A stretch of 64,000 bases of DNA from Nitrospirae bacterium JdFR-86 (GTDB lineage Bacteria > Nitrospirota > Thermodesulfovibrionia > Thermodesulfovibrionales > JdFR-86): the NCBI GenBank assembly GCA_002011815.1, contig MTOV01000015.1, positions 197,785-261,784 on the forward strand. The letters are read 5' to 3'. Below the pieces are notes generated by a model. The model searched no databases and was not told where the DNA came from. It saw nothing but the letters and a program-made list of their open reading frames with translations. Both the position numbers and the translations under genes were made by a program. Every line of letters begins with the position of its first letter. Position 1 is the first letter of the stretch. This document shows positions 17,575-25,865 of this stretch, in pieces.

Positions 17575-18729
17575 ATGCTTGAAAAGGCACTAACCGGCAG
17601 TCGAAGATACTGGTTATGGATATGCGTGCTACTTGCCCTTAGCGGGATTGGTTTTATAGCCTACCTCCGGCAGTTTACTTACGGGTTAGGAATAACCGGC
17701 ATGAGCAGAGACGTTACATGGGGACTTTATATAGGTCAGTTTACCTTTTTGGTTGGTGTTGCTGCCTCTGGCGTCATGCTTGTGCTTCCTTATTATCTGC
17801 ATAATTACAAGAAGTTCGGCAAGATTACGATTCTTGGTGAGTTCATGGCGGTTGCTGCAGTTACGATGTGCGTGCTGTTCATCTTCGTGGACATGGGACA
17901 GCCTATGAGGATTATGAATGTGATGCTTCATCCTACACCGAACTCGATTATGTTTTGGGACAGCGTTGTGTTGTTGGGCTATCTAATGCTTAACATAATA
18001 ATCGGCTGGACTGTTCTTGGTGCAGAGCGTAAAGAGGTGCCGCCGCCTTCATGGGTGAAGCCTCTTATATATCTTTCAATTGCATGGGCACCCAGCATTC
18101 ATACAGTTACGGCGTTTCTTTACGCTGGTCTTCCGGGAAGGCATTTCTGGCTGACTGCTATTATGGCTGCCCGATTCTTGGCTTCGGCGTTTGCCTCAGG
18201 TCCGGCGCTTCTTATCCTCCTGTGCTTTATTATAAGAAGGACGACCAGATTCGACCCGGGAAAGGAAGCCATACAGACTCTCGGAAAGATAGTAACTTAC
18301 TTTATGATTACAAATGTATTCTTCTTCGGCCTTGAAGTCTTTACCGCCTTCTATAGCCAGATACCCGGACATATGCACAGCTTCGAGTATCTGTATGCAG
18401 GCCTGGAAGAGCACAGGGTGCTTGTCCCTCTGATGTGGACTTCAGCAGTTCTTGCGATAGTGGCTGTTATTCTTCTGATAAACCCTGCTACACGCAAGAA
18501 CGAGATAACACTTGGACTTGCCTCTGTGGCAGTGTTTCTCTCCCTGTGGATAGACAAAGGGTTTGGTCTGGTTATAGGCGGTTTTGTGCCCAACCCGTTT
18601 GAGACAGTAACCGAATATTGGCCTACATTGCCCGAGACTCTGATTACAATCGGAGTATGGGCGGCTGGGTTCCTGATACTTACCGTCCTTTACAAAGTGG
18701 CAATCTCGGTCAAAGAAGAGCTGGCGTAA
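17575..18729 (+). CDS. dsrP: DsrP, NrfD-like membrane subunit
   Basis: A 384-aa polytopic protein with about ten predicted transmembrane helices and no signal peptide, of the NrfD/PsrC family. It is expected to carry a quinone site and pair with DsrO. Together with dsrM it gives the complex two membrane modules. An AGGAGG sequence at the end of dsrO serves as its ribosome site. The operon seems to end here or continue into the ferredoxin 76 bases downstream. Confidence 0.93.
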   Translation: MLEKALTGSRRYWLWICVLLALSGIGFIAYLRQFTYGLGITGMSRDVTWGLYIGQFTFLVGVAASGVMLVLPYYLHNYKKFGKITILGEFMAVAAVTMCVLFIFVDMGQPMRIMNVMLHPTPNSIMFWDSVVLLGYLMLNIIIGWTVLGAERKEVPPPSWVKPLIYLSIAWAPSIHTVTAFLYAGLPGRHFWLTAIMAARFLASAFASGPALLILLCFIIRRTTRFDPGKEAIQTLGKIVTYFMITNVFFFGLEVFTAFYSQIPGHMHSFEYLYAGLEEHRVLVPLMWTSAVLAIVAVILLINPATRKNEITLGLASVAVFLSLWIDKGFGLVIGGFVPNPFETVTEYWPTLPETLITIGVWAAGFLILTVLYKVAISVKEELA

Positions 18730-18805
18730 GGCTTTAGCAACAACATTTAAAGCACCGCCAAAAGAGTTAGCTTTATATAAAGTTTTAAGGAGGTGAGAAC
18801 GTAGA

Positions 18806-18991
18806 ATGTTTCAGGTAACGGTTGACAAGGATAAGTGTGAAGGCTGCGAGGAGTGCGTCAACGTCTGTCCCAATGAGGTGTTGGCAATGGTTGATGGAAA
18901 AGCCGACCCGTCAGGCGGGGGAGAATGTGAAAACTGCGAGAGCTGCGTGGGTGTCTGCCCAAGCGGCGCTATAACAATAACTGAGATGTAG
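18806..18991 (+). CDS. Small 2[4Fe-4S] ferredoxin (first copy)
   Basis: A 61-aa protein with two complete cluster motifs, CEGCEECVNVCP and CENCESCVGVCP, an acidic clostridial-type ferredoxin. It probably donates or accepts low-potential electrons in the cytoplasm near the Dsr complex. AAGGAGGTGA precedes the ATG with a rather long spacing. A strong terminator follows. It is a close paralogue of the next gene, sharing CEGCEECVNVCPN and the ITI(T/N)EM terminus. Confidence 0.93.
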   Translation: MFQVTVDKDKCEGCEECVNVCPNEVLAMVDGKADPSGGGECENCESCVGVCPSGAITITEM

Positions 18992-19021
18992 TATCGCAGA
19001 GCAAAATACAATATTCGCAAT

Positions 19022-19050
19022 AAAAAAGGGGGATTTATTCCCCCTTTTTT
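19022..19050 (+). terminator. Intrinsic terminator after first ferredoxin
   Basis: The sequence AAAAAAGGGGG, loop ATTTATT, CCCCCTTTTTT forms a strong hairpin with a flanking U-tract. It lies 30 bases after the ferredoxin stop codon and ends the dsr/ferredoxin transcript. Confidence 0.9.
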
Positions 19051-19164
19051 ATTGCATAGAAACGGATGCCTGCCTTGTTATAAACTTCAGGGAATTTGAG
19101 CCAGTTGGATTTTTTAAAGTTTTTATTATAAAATTAATAAAAAAGATATTTAGGAGGTGGACTC

Positions 19165-19350
19165 GTGTATATAGTCAATGTGGATGCAGAAAAGTGTGAG
19201 GGCTGTGAGGAGTGTGTGAATGTCTGTCCTAATAGTGTGTTTCAGATGGCTGATGGAAAGTCTGATCCATATCAGTCCTCGGAGTGTGTTTTCTGCGAAA
19301 GCTGTTTAGGAGTATGTCCTACAACGGCAATAACGATAAACGAGATGTAA
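19165..19350 (+). CDS. Small 2[4Fe-4S] ferredoxin (second copy)
   Basis: A 61-aa protein with CEGCEECVNVCP and CVFCESCLGVCP motifs, paralogous to the preceding ferredoxin but isolated from it by a terminator. It starts with GTG, supported by an AGGAGGTGG site 6 bases upstream. An AT-rich segment with TTGGAT and TATAAA-like boxes (about 19106-19134) suggests its own promoter. The two copies differ mainly in the loop between clusters, so they may serve different partners. Confidence 0.92.
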   Translation: MYIVNVDAEKCEGCEECVNVCPNSVFQMADGKSDPYQSSECVFCESCLGVCPTTAITINEM

Positions 19351-19362
19351 ATTCCGGACATT

Positions 19363-19398
19363 AAAAAAAGGGTATGCCTTCTGGCATACCCTTTTTTT
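19363..19398. terminator. Bidirectional terminator between ferredoxin and tusA
   Basis: AAAAAAAGGGTATGCC, loop TTCT, GGCATACCCTTTTTTT is a perfect hairpin with A- and T-tracts on both sides. It can terminate the plus-strand ferredoxin and the minus-strand sulfur-relay operon. Confidence 0.92.
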
Positions 19399-19410
19399 AA
19401 TGCGTGCTGG

Positions 19411-19662
19411 CTAAGCTTTCTGGATGTAGAGTTCCCAGTAGCCTTTGTCTTCCAGTTTTACTGCTTCGAATTTGTGACCCTGTTTTTCAGCCCATTTTGG
19501 AATTGAGTCTTCTGCTGAGGCAGGTGCATCGCAGAGGACTTTTAATATTTGGCCACTGGACATCTTTTCAATTGTCTTTTTAGACAACACGAGCGGGTAA
19601 GGACATACCCTGCCTAAAACATCCAGAGTCTGGTCAGGTGTCTTACTGCTGAGTTCACCCAT
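19411..19662 (-). CDS. tusA: TusA-family sulfurtransferase
   Basis: An 83-aa TusA/SirA protein. The sulfur-accepting Cys20 lies in the family motif CPYPL. TusA passes persulfide sulfur to DsrEFH/TusBCD proteins and then to DsrC/TusE. It is the last gene of a minus-strand operon dsrH-like, dsrE, dsrF-like, tusA, placed tail-to-tail with the dsrMKJOP/ferredoxin block. An AGGAGG site precedes its ATG. Confidence 0.93.
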   Translation of the reverse strand: MGELSSKTPDQTLDVLGRVCPYPLVLSKKTIEKMSSGQILKVLCDAPASAEDSIPKWAEKQGHKFEAVKLEDKGYWELYIQKA

Positions 19663-19690
19663 ATCTATAAACCTCCTTCAAATTGTATTC

Positions 19691-20101
19691 TTAGAAAAAG
19701 AGCACATGTTTTGCGTCTTCAATAGCTTTCTGGATTTCTGAGAACGGGACAACCCTTATGGTTTTGTCTGCGCCCATTTCCTCTGCATCCGGTATGCTGT
19801 CTTCTGGTATTCCGTATTTTTCGAGGTCTTCCTTGCATACGAGCACGTCGAGGTCAACGAGGAGTGCGTTTTTCAGGTGGGTTTCCGTGCTTGTTATACC
19901 GTATGTATCCATGGCTTTCTGTCCTTTTTGAAGACCCAGCACTCCTTCGCCTATAAAGCATAATGTTGGAGTTACTGTATCGCCGTCCTCAAGCAGTATC
20001 TCAACGGTCTGATAGGCTATTGCGTGGGTTATTGCCAGTCTTGAGGTTTCCCCTTTATATTGAGGTCTTTGGACTACGAAGGCAAGTTTTACGTCACCCA
20101 T
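19691..20101 (-). CDS. DsrE/DsrF-family sulfur-relay protein (TusC-like)
   Basis: A 136-aa DsrE-superfamily protein. FIGEGVLGLQKGQ and DTYGITSTETHLKNA resemble the DsrF/TusC branch. Cys48 and Cys89 are present. The start is decided by AGGAGGTG at 20108-20115: ATG at 20101 has proper spacing, while an in-frame GTG at 20110 lies inside the ribosome site itself. It is one of three adjacent DsrE-superfamily genes, so a DsrEFH-like heterohexamer is plausible. Confidence 0.82.
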   Translation of the reverse strand: MGDVKLAFVVQRPQYKGETSRLAITHAIAYQTVEILLEDGDTVTPTLCFIGEGVLGLQKGQKAMDTYGITSTETHLKNALLVDLDVLVCKEDLEKYGIPEDSIPDAEEMGADKTIRVVPFSEIQKAIEDAKHVLFF

Positions 20102-20102
20102 A

Positions 20103-20462
20103 TTATTCACCTCCTATATGAAGTACCCTGTCTGCGCCGTGTATCTTTGCGAGATACCAGTGCATTGCGTTCCACTGAATACCCTCGATCCCTTCTGGTT
20201 TCTGGATGCCTCTTGCCACTGTGCATGCCTCGCATGTACACATCTCCACGCCTTTTTCAAGAAGTGCCTTCAGGTGTTTTTCTCCGGTAGAGTAGTCTTT
20301 CAGGTGTTTCTGGTTGGCTTTGACAGAGCCGGTAGCATTTCCTGAGAACCAGATGCTTACCTTATGACCTTTATCTACAGCAGCAGCTGCAAGTTTTAAG
20401 GCGAAGTCGTAAGCCATATTGCCTACAAGGCCAGGAAAAACGCCTATAGTTAGAGTCGCCAT
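20103..20462 (-). CDS. DsrE-family sulfur-relay protein (TusD-like)
   Basis: A 119-aa DsrE-superfamily protein. It opens TIGVFPGLVGNMAYDFALKLA and carries a cysteine cluster MCTCEACTVARG (Cys75, Cys77, Cys80) at the position of the active Cys of DsrE/TusD. ATG 20462 is spaced 8 bases from AGGAGG; an in-frame TTG at 20468 is too close to it. Its stop codon falls just before the next gene's start. Confidence 0.85.
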   Translation of the reverse strand: MATLTIGVFPGLVGNMAYDFALKLAAAAVDKGHKVSIWFSGNATGSVKANQKHLKDYSTGEKHLKALLEKGVEMCTCEACTVARGIQKPEGIEGIQWNAMHWYLAKIHGADRVLHIGGE

Positions 20463-20474
20463 ATTCAATACCTC

Positions 20475-20771
20475 CTAAAGCCAAGCTGTTTTTTCATATT
20501 CATTAAATATGAGATCTACCACATCACCGTAATTTACGACCTTCACCCGTTTGTCCACGTCAGACTCTGCAATGCCTCTTGTCTGTAAATCCTCGGATAA
20601 GACATAGAGATTTGGTGTTTTATCCAGAAGAGGCGAGGTCTTGCCGTTTTCTTTAATCGTTGCGTGATAAACACCGTTTGCTACAAGGATAATGCCTAAT
20701 TTTTCGGCTTTGAGTCTGTCCAGCGTGTCAACGGTGATCGTGTAGTCGCTGACGAAAACGCCTAATTTCAT
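20475..20771 (-). CDS. DsrH/TusB-like protein
   Basis: A 98-aa DsrE/DsrH-superfamily protein with no cysteine, consistent with a structural rather than sulfur-carrying subunit. It ends EYEKTAWL, as DsrH/TusB proteins commonly end in aromatic residues. It is the first gene of the four-gene sulfur-relay operon. Its stop codon TAG overlaps the AGGAGG ribosome site of the dsrE-like gene. Confidence 0.75.
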   Translation of the reverse strand: MKLGVFVSDYTITVDTLDRLKAEKLGIILVANGVYHATIKENGKTSPLLDKTPNLYVLSEDLQTRGIAESDVDKRVKVVNYGDVVDLIFNEYEKTAWL

Positions 20772-20811
20772 ATTACCACCCCCTTAATTGGATTAAATTA
20801 TGAAGTGCATT

Positions 20812-20841
20812 TTTATACCAGTTAGCAAGCTGATTTGTCAA
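20812..20841 (-). promoter_or_regulatory. Promoter of the sulfur-relay operon
   Basis: On the minus strand, TTGACA (20836-20841) and TATAAA (20812-20817) are separated by 18 bases and lie 40 bases before the dsrH-like start. This is a near-consensus sigma-70-type promoter. Confidence 0.75.
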
Positions 20842-20942
20842 CAGAAAAATCTTTTTCAGAGATGCTGAAGACTCTAGTAAGTCAATAGAGATTTATGTGC
20901 CTGGACTACACATACCATGAGAAATATTTGTATAATACCTAA

Positions 20943-21956
20943 GTGCGAAGTTTGTTGAATATCATTAAGGTTGTTTTACTGACTGTATTTGTATTTTTCA
21001 CAGCCTGCGCCCAGATACCTGAGGAGAAACCGCCTGAACTTTACTGGCCTCTTCCGCCTGAACGACCCAGAATTAAATTCGTAGACCTTGTGCTCGGAAG
21101 TATTGATGTTACTGGTGTAAAATCCGGTAAGTTCAAACAACTGCTGTTTGGTGAAGAAGGGGAAGTAAGGTTTGTAAAACCCCTGTTTGTTGCCGTTAAA
21201 AACAATGTCATGTATGTCACAGATGTTATCGGTATTCATGTGTATGATTACAACAAAAAGGAGTTTATGATTTTAGGCAGCGGGCTTTTGAGAAATCCGA
21301 CTGGTATTGATGTGGCTTCTGACGGAAGGATATTTGTTGGGGATTCTGCAATAAGGCAGGTGTTTATCTTTAATCCGAGCCCCAGACGTGTAACGATGGT
21401 TGCAAAGCCCGGAACATTTGGTTCTCTTGGCGGAATTGCAGTGGATGAACCCCGCGGAAGATTTATAGTCGTCGATGCCAAAAAGCACAGGGTAAGTGTT
21501 TACAGTCTCGATGGAAAGTTCTTATTCTCTTTTGGTAAAAGAGGGATTAACCCGGGCGAATTTAATTTCCCTTATGATGTTGCAGTTGATGCTGAGGGAA
21601 GAATGTATGTTGTGGACTCTGGAAATTTCAGGGTTCAGATATTTGACAAAGAGGGGAAGTTTTTGAGGGCATTTGGTAAGGTTGGAACCTTCCCTGGCTT
21701 TTTTGCAAGGCCAAAGGGTATTGCCCTTGACTCAGAGGGACATATATATGTAGTTGATGCTGCTTTCGGAAACTTCCAGATATTTGATTCAAAAGGCGTT
21801 GTCTTGCTCTCCGTGGGTGCGAACGGCTCTGAACCAGGTAAGTTCTCTCTCCCTGTAGGTATAGATATAGACGAAAACGACAGGATCTATGTGGTTGACC
21901 AGATGAACCAGCGAGTTCAGATACTACAGTATTTAAAGTACCCTGATGAGAAATAA
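20943..21956 (+). CDS. NHL-repeat beta-propeller lipoprotein
   Basis: A 337-aa exported protein. The N-terminal helix ends in a lipobox-like FFTAC, predicting lipid attachment. The rest is NHL-type propeller blades (for example GIAVDEPRGRFIVVDAKKHRVSVYS and PYDVAVDAEGRMYVVDSGNFRVQIF). Such proteins often neighbour multihaem cytochrome genes in metal-reducing bacteria, where they may act as scaffolds; this is contextual. A TATAAT at 20931-20936 would start transcription almost at the GTG, so the mRNA may be leaderless or the true start is TTG at 20952/20955. Confidence 0.8.
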   Translation: MRSLLNIIKVVLLTVFVFFTACAQIPEEKPPELYWPLPPERPRIKFVDLVLGSIDVTGVKSGKFKQLLFGEEGEVRFVKPLFVAVKNNVMYVTDVIGIHVYDYNKKEFMILGSGLLRNPTGIDVASDGRIFVGDSAIRQVFIFNPSPRRVTMVAKPGTFGSLGGIAVDEPRGRFIVVDAKKHRVSVYSLDGKFLFSFGKRGINPGEFNFPYDVAVDAEGRMYVVDSGNFRVQIFDKEGKFLRAFGKVGTFPGFFARPKGIALDSEGHIYVVDAAFGNFQIFDSKGVVLLSVGANGSEPGKFSLPVGIDIDENDRIYVVDQMNQRVQILQYLKYPDEK

Positions 21957-22067
21957 ATCATGCCTTTGTATCTCTCTGACAATGAGAGGTATCAAGTTTT
22001 GACTTGAGTTATTGTTATATATTTATGTATTATAGTCCTCAAAAAAACTTTTTATAAGGAGGCTTTT

Positions 22068-22583
22068 ATGCGGTTAGTATGTTTGTTAGTGGCTATTCTT
22101 ATTGTTATACCTGCTGTGAGTTTTGCAGCAGGTGCGCATGAGTCTCTTAATTGCACAGGGTGCCATGGCATCCATACGGCAAAAGGGGATTTGATATTTG
22201 CGATTGCACCCAACCAGAAGAGTCTTAACCCGAGGACAAAGAAGCCTTATACCGGTGTAACTGCGCTTTGCCTGGGCTGTCATGAGAGTGCAGAAAAGGG
22301 CGGAATGGGGATTATGCCTATTTCTGCAGCAATGAGTCACCCTTACGGTATTGCTCCTAATCCAAAGGTAGCTTCTGTGCCGGCAGTAGCCCTGAGAGAT
22401 GGAAAGCTTGGGTGTGTAGGCTGTCATGACCCCCATCCATCCAACCCGAATTACAAGTATCTTAGGGTTGATACAAAAGGTGGTGTGCAGATGCAGAAGT
22501 TCTGCAGTATGTGTCATCCGTCCAAGTCAGGAAAGAAAATATTGCGTAAAGAGATATTTAACAGCATGGACGAGCGTAAATAA
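22068..22583 (+). CDS. Periplasmic tetrahaem cytochrome c
   Basis: A 171-aa exported protein. The signal peptide ends at VSFAAGA. Four CXXCH motifs (CTGCH, CLGCH, CVGCH, CSMCH) are spread over the mature chain, with CHDPHPSN resembling the paired-CXXCH family of the following giant genes. AAGGAGGC precedes the ATG. A possible promoter, TTGAGT-18-TATTAT, lies just upstream. It may shuttle electrons to the larger cytochromes encoded next. Confidence 0.92.
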   Translation: MRLVCLLVAILIVIPAVSFAAGAHESLNCTGCHGIHTAKGDLIFAIAPNQKSLNPRTKKPYTGVTALCLGCHESAEKGGMGIMPISAAMSHPYGIAPNPKVASVPAVALRDGKLGCVGCHDPHPSNPNYKYLRVDTKGGVQMQKFCSMCHPSKSGKKILRKEIFNSMDERK

Positions 22584-22659
22584 AGGCTGAACGAAGATTA
22601 GGCAGGAAGACAACAAAGGATTGTTTTTCATTTAAACGTAGGAAATAGGAAAGGCTAGG

Positions 22660-25600
22660 GTGAAGAAGGCTTTTTGTATCTTCATAGCCGTTGCGTGTTT
22701 TGTTATAACCTTCACTGTTGCTGTTAAAGATACTTTTTCCCTGCAAGTTGAGGGTTGTGTCACCTGTCACGGAGACAAGGACAAGGGAAAGATTCTTCAC
22801 CCGGCTTTAAACATGGGTTGTGAGTCCTGCCATACCGAGGCACACCAGAGAGAGAGAAGATTCCCTAAAGGTCTGGCAGCAGAAGGCAGCCAGTTATGCT
22901 GGATGTGCCATGACAGTTCAAAGTTTTCAAAGAAGGCTACACATCCGCCTGTTGAGGCAGGCATGTGCACAAGCTGTCATGACCCGCATGTCTCTGAAAA
23001 CCCGAAACTTCTTATCTCAGAGTCTCCGACGATATGCTATAACTGCCATGACAGCGCTGAATTTAGCAAAAAGACGACTCATATGCCTGTGGCAGGCGGG
23101 ATGTGCACAGGCTGTCATGACCCGCATGCAAGTGACTCTGACAGGTTACTCCTTTCTGATGATATCTGCTATAACTGCCATGACAAGACTAAATTTGAGA
23201 ATAAGACAGTGCACATGCCTGTGGCAGGCGGGATGTGCACAAGCTGTCACAATCCACATGCAAGCGACTCTAGCAAGTTACTTGTTTCTGATGATGTCTG
23301 CTATAACTGCCATGACAAGGCAGGTTTTGAGGGCAGGACAGTGCATATGCCTGTGGCAGGCGGGATGTGCACAGGCTGTCATGACCCGCATGCAAGTGAC
23401 TCTGACAAGTTACTTGTTTCTGCTGATATCTGCTATAACTGTCATGACAAGACTGCATTTGAGAATAAAACAGTGCATATGCCTGTAGCAGGCGGGATGT
23501 GCACAAGCTGCCACAATCCACATGCAACCGAGGCTGATAAGTTACTTGTTTCGGCTGATATCTGCTATAGCTGTCATGACAAGACTAAATTTGAGAATAA
23601 GACAGTGCATATGCCTGTGGCAGGCGGGATGTGCACAAGCTGCCACAATCCACATGCAACCGAGGCTGATAAGTTACTCCTTTCAGACAATATATGCTAT
23701 AACTGCCATGACAAGACTGCATTTGAGAATAAGACAGTGCATATGCCTGTAGCAGGTGGGATGTGCACAAGCTGTCACAATCCACATGCAAGTGAGGCTG
23801 CCAAACTGCTTGTTTCAGACGGGATATGTTTTAACTGCCATGACAGCACTGCGTTTGAGGATAAGACGGTGCACATGCCTGTGGCAGGTGGGATGTGCAC
23901 GAGCTGTCATACTCCACATGCAAGCGATTCTGCCAAGTTACTCCTTTCTGATGATGTCTGCTATAACTGTCATGACAAGGCGGCATTTGAAAAGCAGACA
24001 GTGCATATGCCTGTAGCAGGCGGGATGTGTACAAGCTGCCACAATCCGCATGCAAGCGGGACTGAGAAATTACTCCTTTCGGATAATGTATGTTTTAACT
24101 GCCATGACAGCACTGTGTTTGAAAAGAAAATAACGCATGCTCCGGTGCTGGCAGGGATGTGCACAGGGTGTCACAGTCCGCATGCAAGTGATTCTGCCAG
24201 CTTGCTCCTTTCGGATAATGTATGTTTTAACTGTCATGACAGCACTGTGTTTGAAAAGAAGACAGTGCATGTACCTGTGGCAGCAGGGATGTGCACCGGA
24301 TGTCATACTCCACATGCAAGCGAGACCGAGAAATTACTCCTTTCGCCTGAAGTGTGTTTTAATTGTCATGACAAGGGATCGTTTTCAGGCAAAAAGCTGA
24401 TACATGCGCCTGTGGCAGCAGGGATGTGCACGAGCTGCCACAATCCACATGCAACCGAAGCCGACAAGTTACTCCTTTCAGACAACATCTGCTATAACTG
24501 CCATGACAAGGCAGGTTTTGAGGGCAGGACAGTGCATATGCCTGTGGCAGGTGGGATGTGCACAAGCTGCCATACCCCGCATGTAAGTGACGCTAACAAG
24601 TTACTCCTTTCGGATGATGTCTGCTATAACTGTCATGACAAGTCAGCGTTCGAGAAAAAGACGGTGCACATGCCTGTAGCAGCAGGGATGTGTACTGGAT
24701 GTCACAGCCCGCATGCGGCCGAGGCTGACAAGTTACTCCTTTCAGACAACATCTGCTATAACTGCCATGACAAGACTGCATTTGAGAATAAGACAGTGCA
24801 TATGCCTGTAGCAGGTGGGATGTGCACGAGCTGTCACACCCCGCATGCAAGTGACGCTAACAAATTACTCCTTTCGGATGATGTCTGCTATAACTGTCAT
24901 GACAAGTCAGCGTTCGAGAAAAAGACGGTGCACATGCCTGTGGCAGCAGGAATGTGTACGAGCTGTCATCTGCCGCATGCAAGCAAAATGGAGAAGTTAC
25001 TCCTTACAGCTGATATCTGCTATAACTGCCATGAAAAGGCAGGTTTTGAGGGCAAGACAGTGCACATGCCTGTGACAGCAGGGATGTGCCTGGGGTGTCA
25101 TCTGCCGCATGCAAGTGACTCTAACAAGTTACTCCTTTCTGATGATGTGTGCTATAACTGTCATGACAAAGGAATGTTTTCAGGTAAAGAGCAGGTTCAT
25201 GCACCTGTGGCAGCAGGAATGTGTACAAGCTGTCATCGTCCTCATAAATCCAGCGTTAAGAAACTGCTGCGTCGGGATATGCCTTTCCTGTGTGTGACGT
25301 GTCATGAAAAAGAAGAGTTTACAAAGAGGGACAAACACGGTCCTGTTTATATAGGCATGTGTATGGGTTGCCATGAACCGCATCAGGCTTCAGAGGAGAA
25401 ACTCCTTGTGAATTCTCTGCCTGACCTTTGTTTCGAGTGCCATAGAGAGTCACCGTTTACAAGGGACAATATTCATCCTCCTGTGGAGGCGGGTCTGTGC
25501 ATGGACTGTCATCTTCCTCATTCATCCAGATACAGAAATCTGCTTAAAGCGAGAGATAATTCTGTTTGTAGGGAGTGTCACTCCAACGTATTTGCAGAGC

Positions 25601-25788
25601 CTCATGCTGTCCAGGGATTAAAAAACAAAGGACATGTCTTAAGGGCAAGGAGAGACCCAAAAAGAAGAGGCAGACCTTTTACATGTACGAGCTGTCATAA
25701 CCCGCATAGTTCGGAATGGATAAGACTTTTTAGATATAAAGCAAATAGTCCTTTTGAGCTTTGCGGGCACTGTCATCCAAAGAAATAA
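22660..25788 (+). CDS. Giant 45-haem c-type cytochrome (paired CXXCH repeats)
   Basis: A 1042-aa exported cytochrome. I counted 45 CXXCH motifs and no other obvious domain after the signal peptide (MKKAFCIFIAVACFVITFTV). The chain is a repeat of about 44 residues carrying two haem sites each (CYNCHDK...HMPVAGGMCTSCHNPHAS...KLLLSD), the doubled-CXXCH fold. Units near both ends are more diverged and the C-terminus adds basic RARRDPKRRGR. The start is GTG. It is expected to be a long periplasmic or extracellular electron conductor; location is inferred. Confidence 0.95.
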   Translation: MKKAFCIFIAVACFVITFTVAVKDTFSLQVEGCVTCHGDKDKGKILHPALNMGCESCHTEAHQRERRFPKGLAAEGSQLCWMCHDSSKFSKKATHPPVEAGMCTSCHDPHVSENPKLLISESPTICYNCHDSAEFSKKTTHMPVAGGMCTGCHDPHASDSDRLLLSDDICYNCHDKTKFENKTVHMPVAGGMCTSCHNPHASDSSKLLVSDDVCYNCHDKAGFEGRTVHMPVAGGMCTGCHDPHASDSDKLLVSADICYNCHDKTAFENKTVHMPVAGGMCTSCHNPHATEADKLLVSADICYSCHDKTKFENKTVHMPVAGGMCTSCHNPHATEADKLLLSDNICYNCHDKTAFENKTVHMPVAGGMCTSCHNPHASEAAKLLVSDGICFNCHDSTAFEDKTVHMPVAGGMCTSCHTPHASDSAKLLLSDDVCYNCHDKAAFEKQTVHMPVAGGMCTSCHNPHASGTEKLLLSDNVCFNCHDSTVFEKKITHAPVLAGMCTGCHSPHASDSASLLLSDNVCFNCHDSTVFEKKTVHVPVAAGMCTGCHTPHASETEKLLLSPEVCFNCHDKGSFSGKKLIHAPVAAGMCTSCHNPHATEADKLLLSDNICYNCHDKAGFEGRTVHMPVAGGMCTSCHTPHVSDANKLLLSDDVCYNCHDKSAFEKKTVHMPVAAGMCTGCHSPHAAEADKLLLSDNICYNCHDKTAFENKTVHMPVAGGMCTSCHTPHASDANKLLLSDDVCYNCHDKSAFEKKTVHMPVAAGMCTSCHLPHASKMEKLLLTADICYNCHEKAGFEGKTVHMPVTAGMCLGCHLPHASDSNKLLLSDDVCYNCHDKGMFSGKEQVHAPVAAGMCTSCHRPHKSSVKKLLRRDMPFLCVTCHEKEEFTKRDKHGPVYIGMCMGCHEPHQASEEKLLVNSLPDLCFECHRESPFTRDNIHPPVEAGLCMDCHLPHSSRYRNLLKARDNSVCRECHSNVFAEPHAVQGLKNKGHVLRARRDPKRRGRPFTCTSCHNPHSSEWIRLFRYKANSPFELCGHCHPKK
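23035..25149 (+). repeat. 132-bp coding tandem repeats inside the 45-haem gene
   Basis: Sixteen consecutive units run from one CYNCH-type codon block to the next. Each is 132 bp (44 codons) except one of 135 bp around 24355. Nucleotide identity is high even at third positions between non-adjacent units (for example the units starting near 23431 and 23695), which implies recent duplication or gene conversion. Confidence 0.92.
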
Positions 25789-25865
25789 ACAATTGATTGA
25801 GAGTTCCGTTTTTGATATAGTTGCCTTTGAACAGGAAGATTGTCTCTGATGCAGGGAGGTATTGG

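Noticed and set aside
20102-20110. Earlier GTG start for the DsrF-like gene
   Set aside because: It lies within the AGGAGGTG ribosome site that serves ATG 20101.
22820-23488. 222-codon plus-strand frame and many similar frames inside the 45-haem gene
   Set aside because: They are out-of-frame readings of the 132-bp repeats, which lack stops periodically; the CXXCH frame is clearly the coding one.
23035-25149. Possible CRISPR array because of regular repeats
   Set aside because: The repeat is a continuous coding sequence with 132-bp period and no variable spacers.
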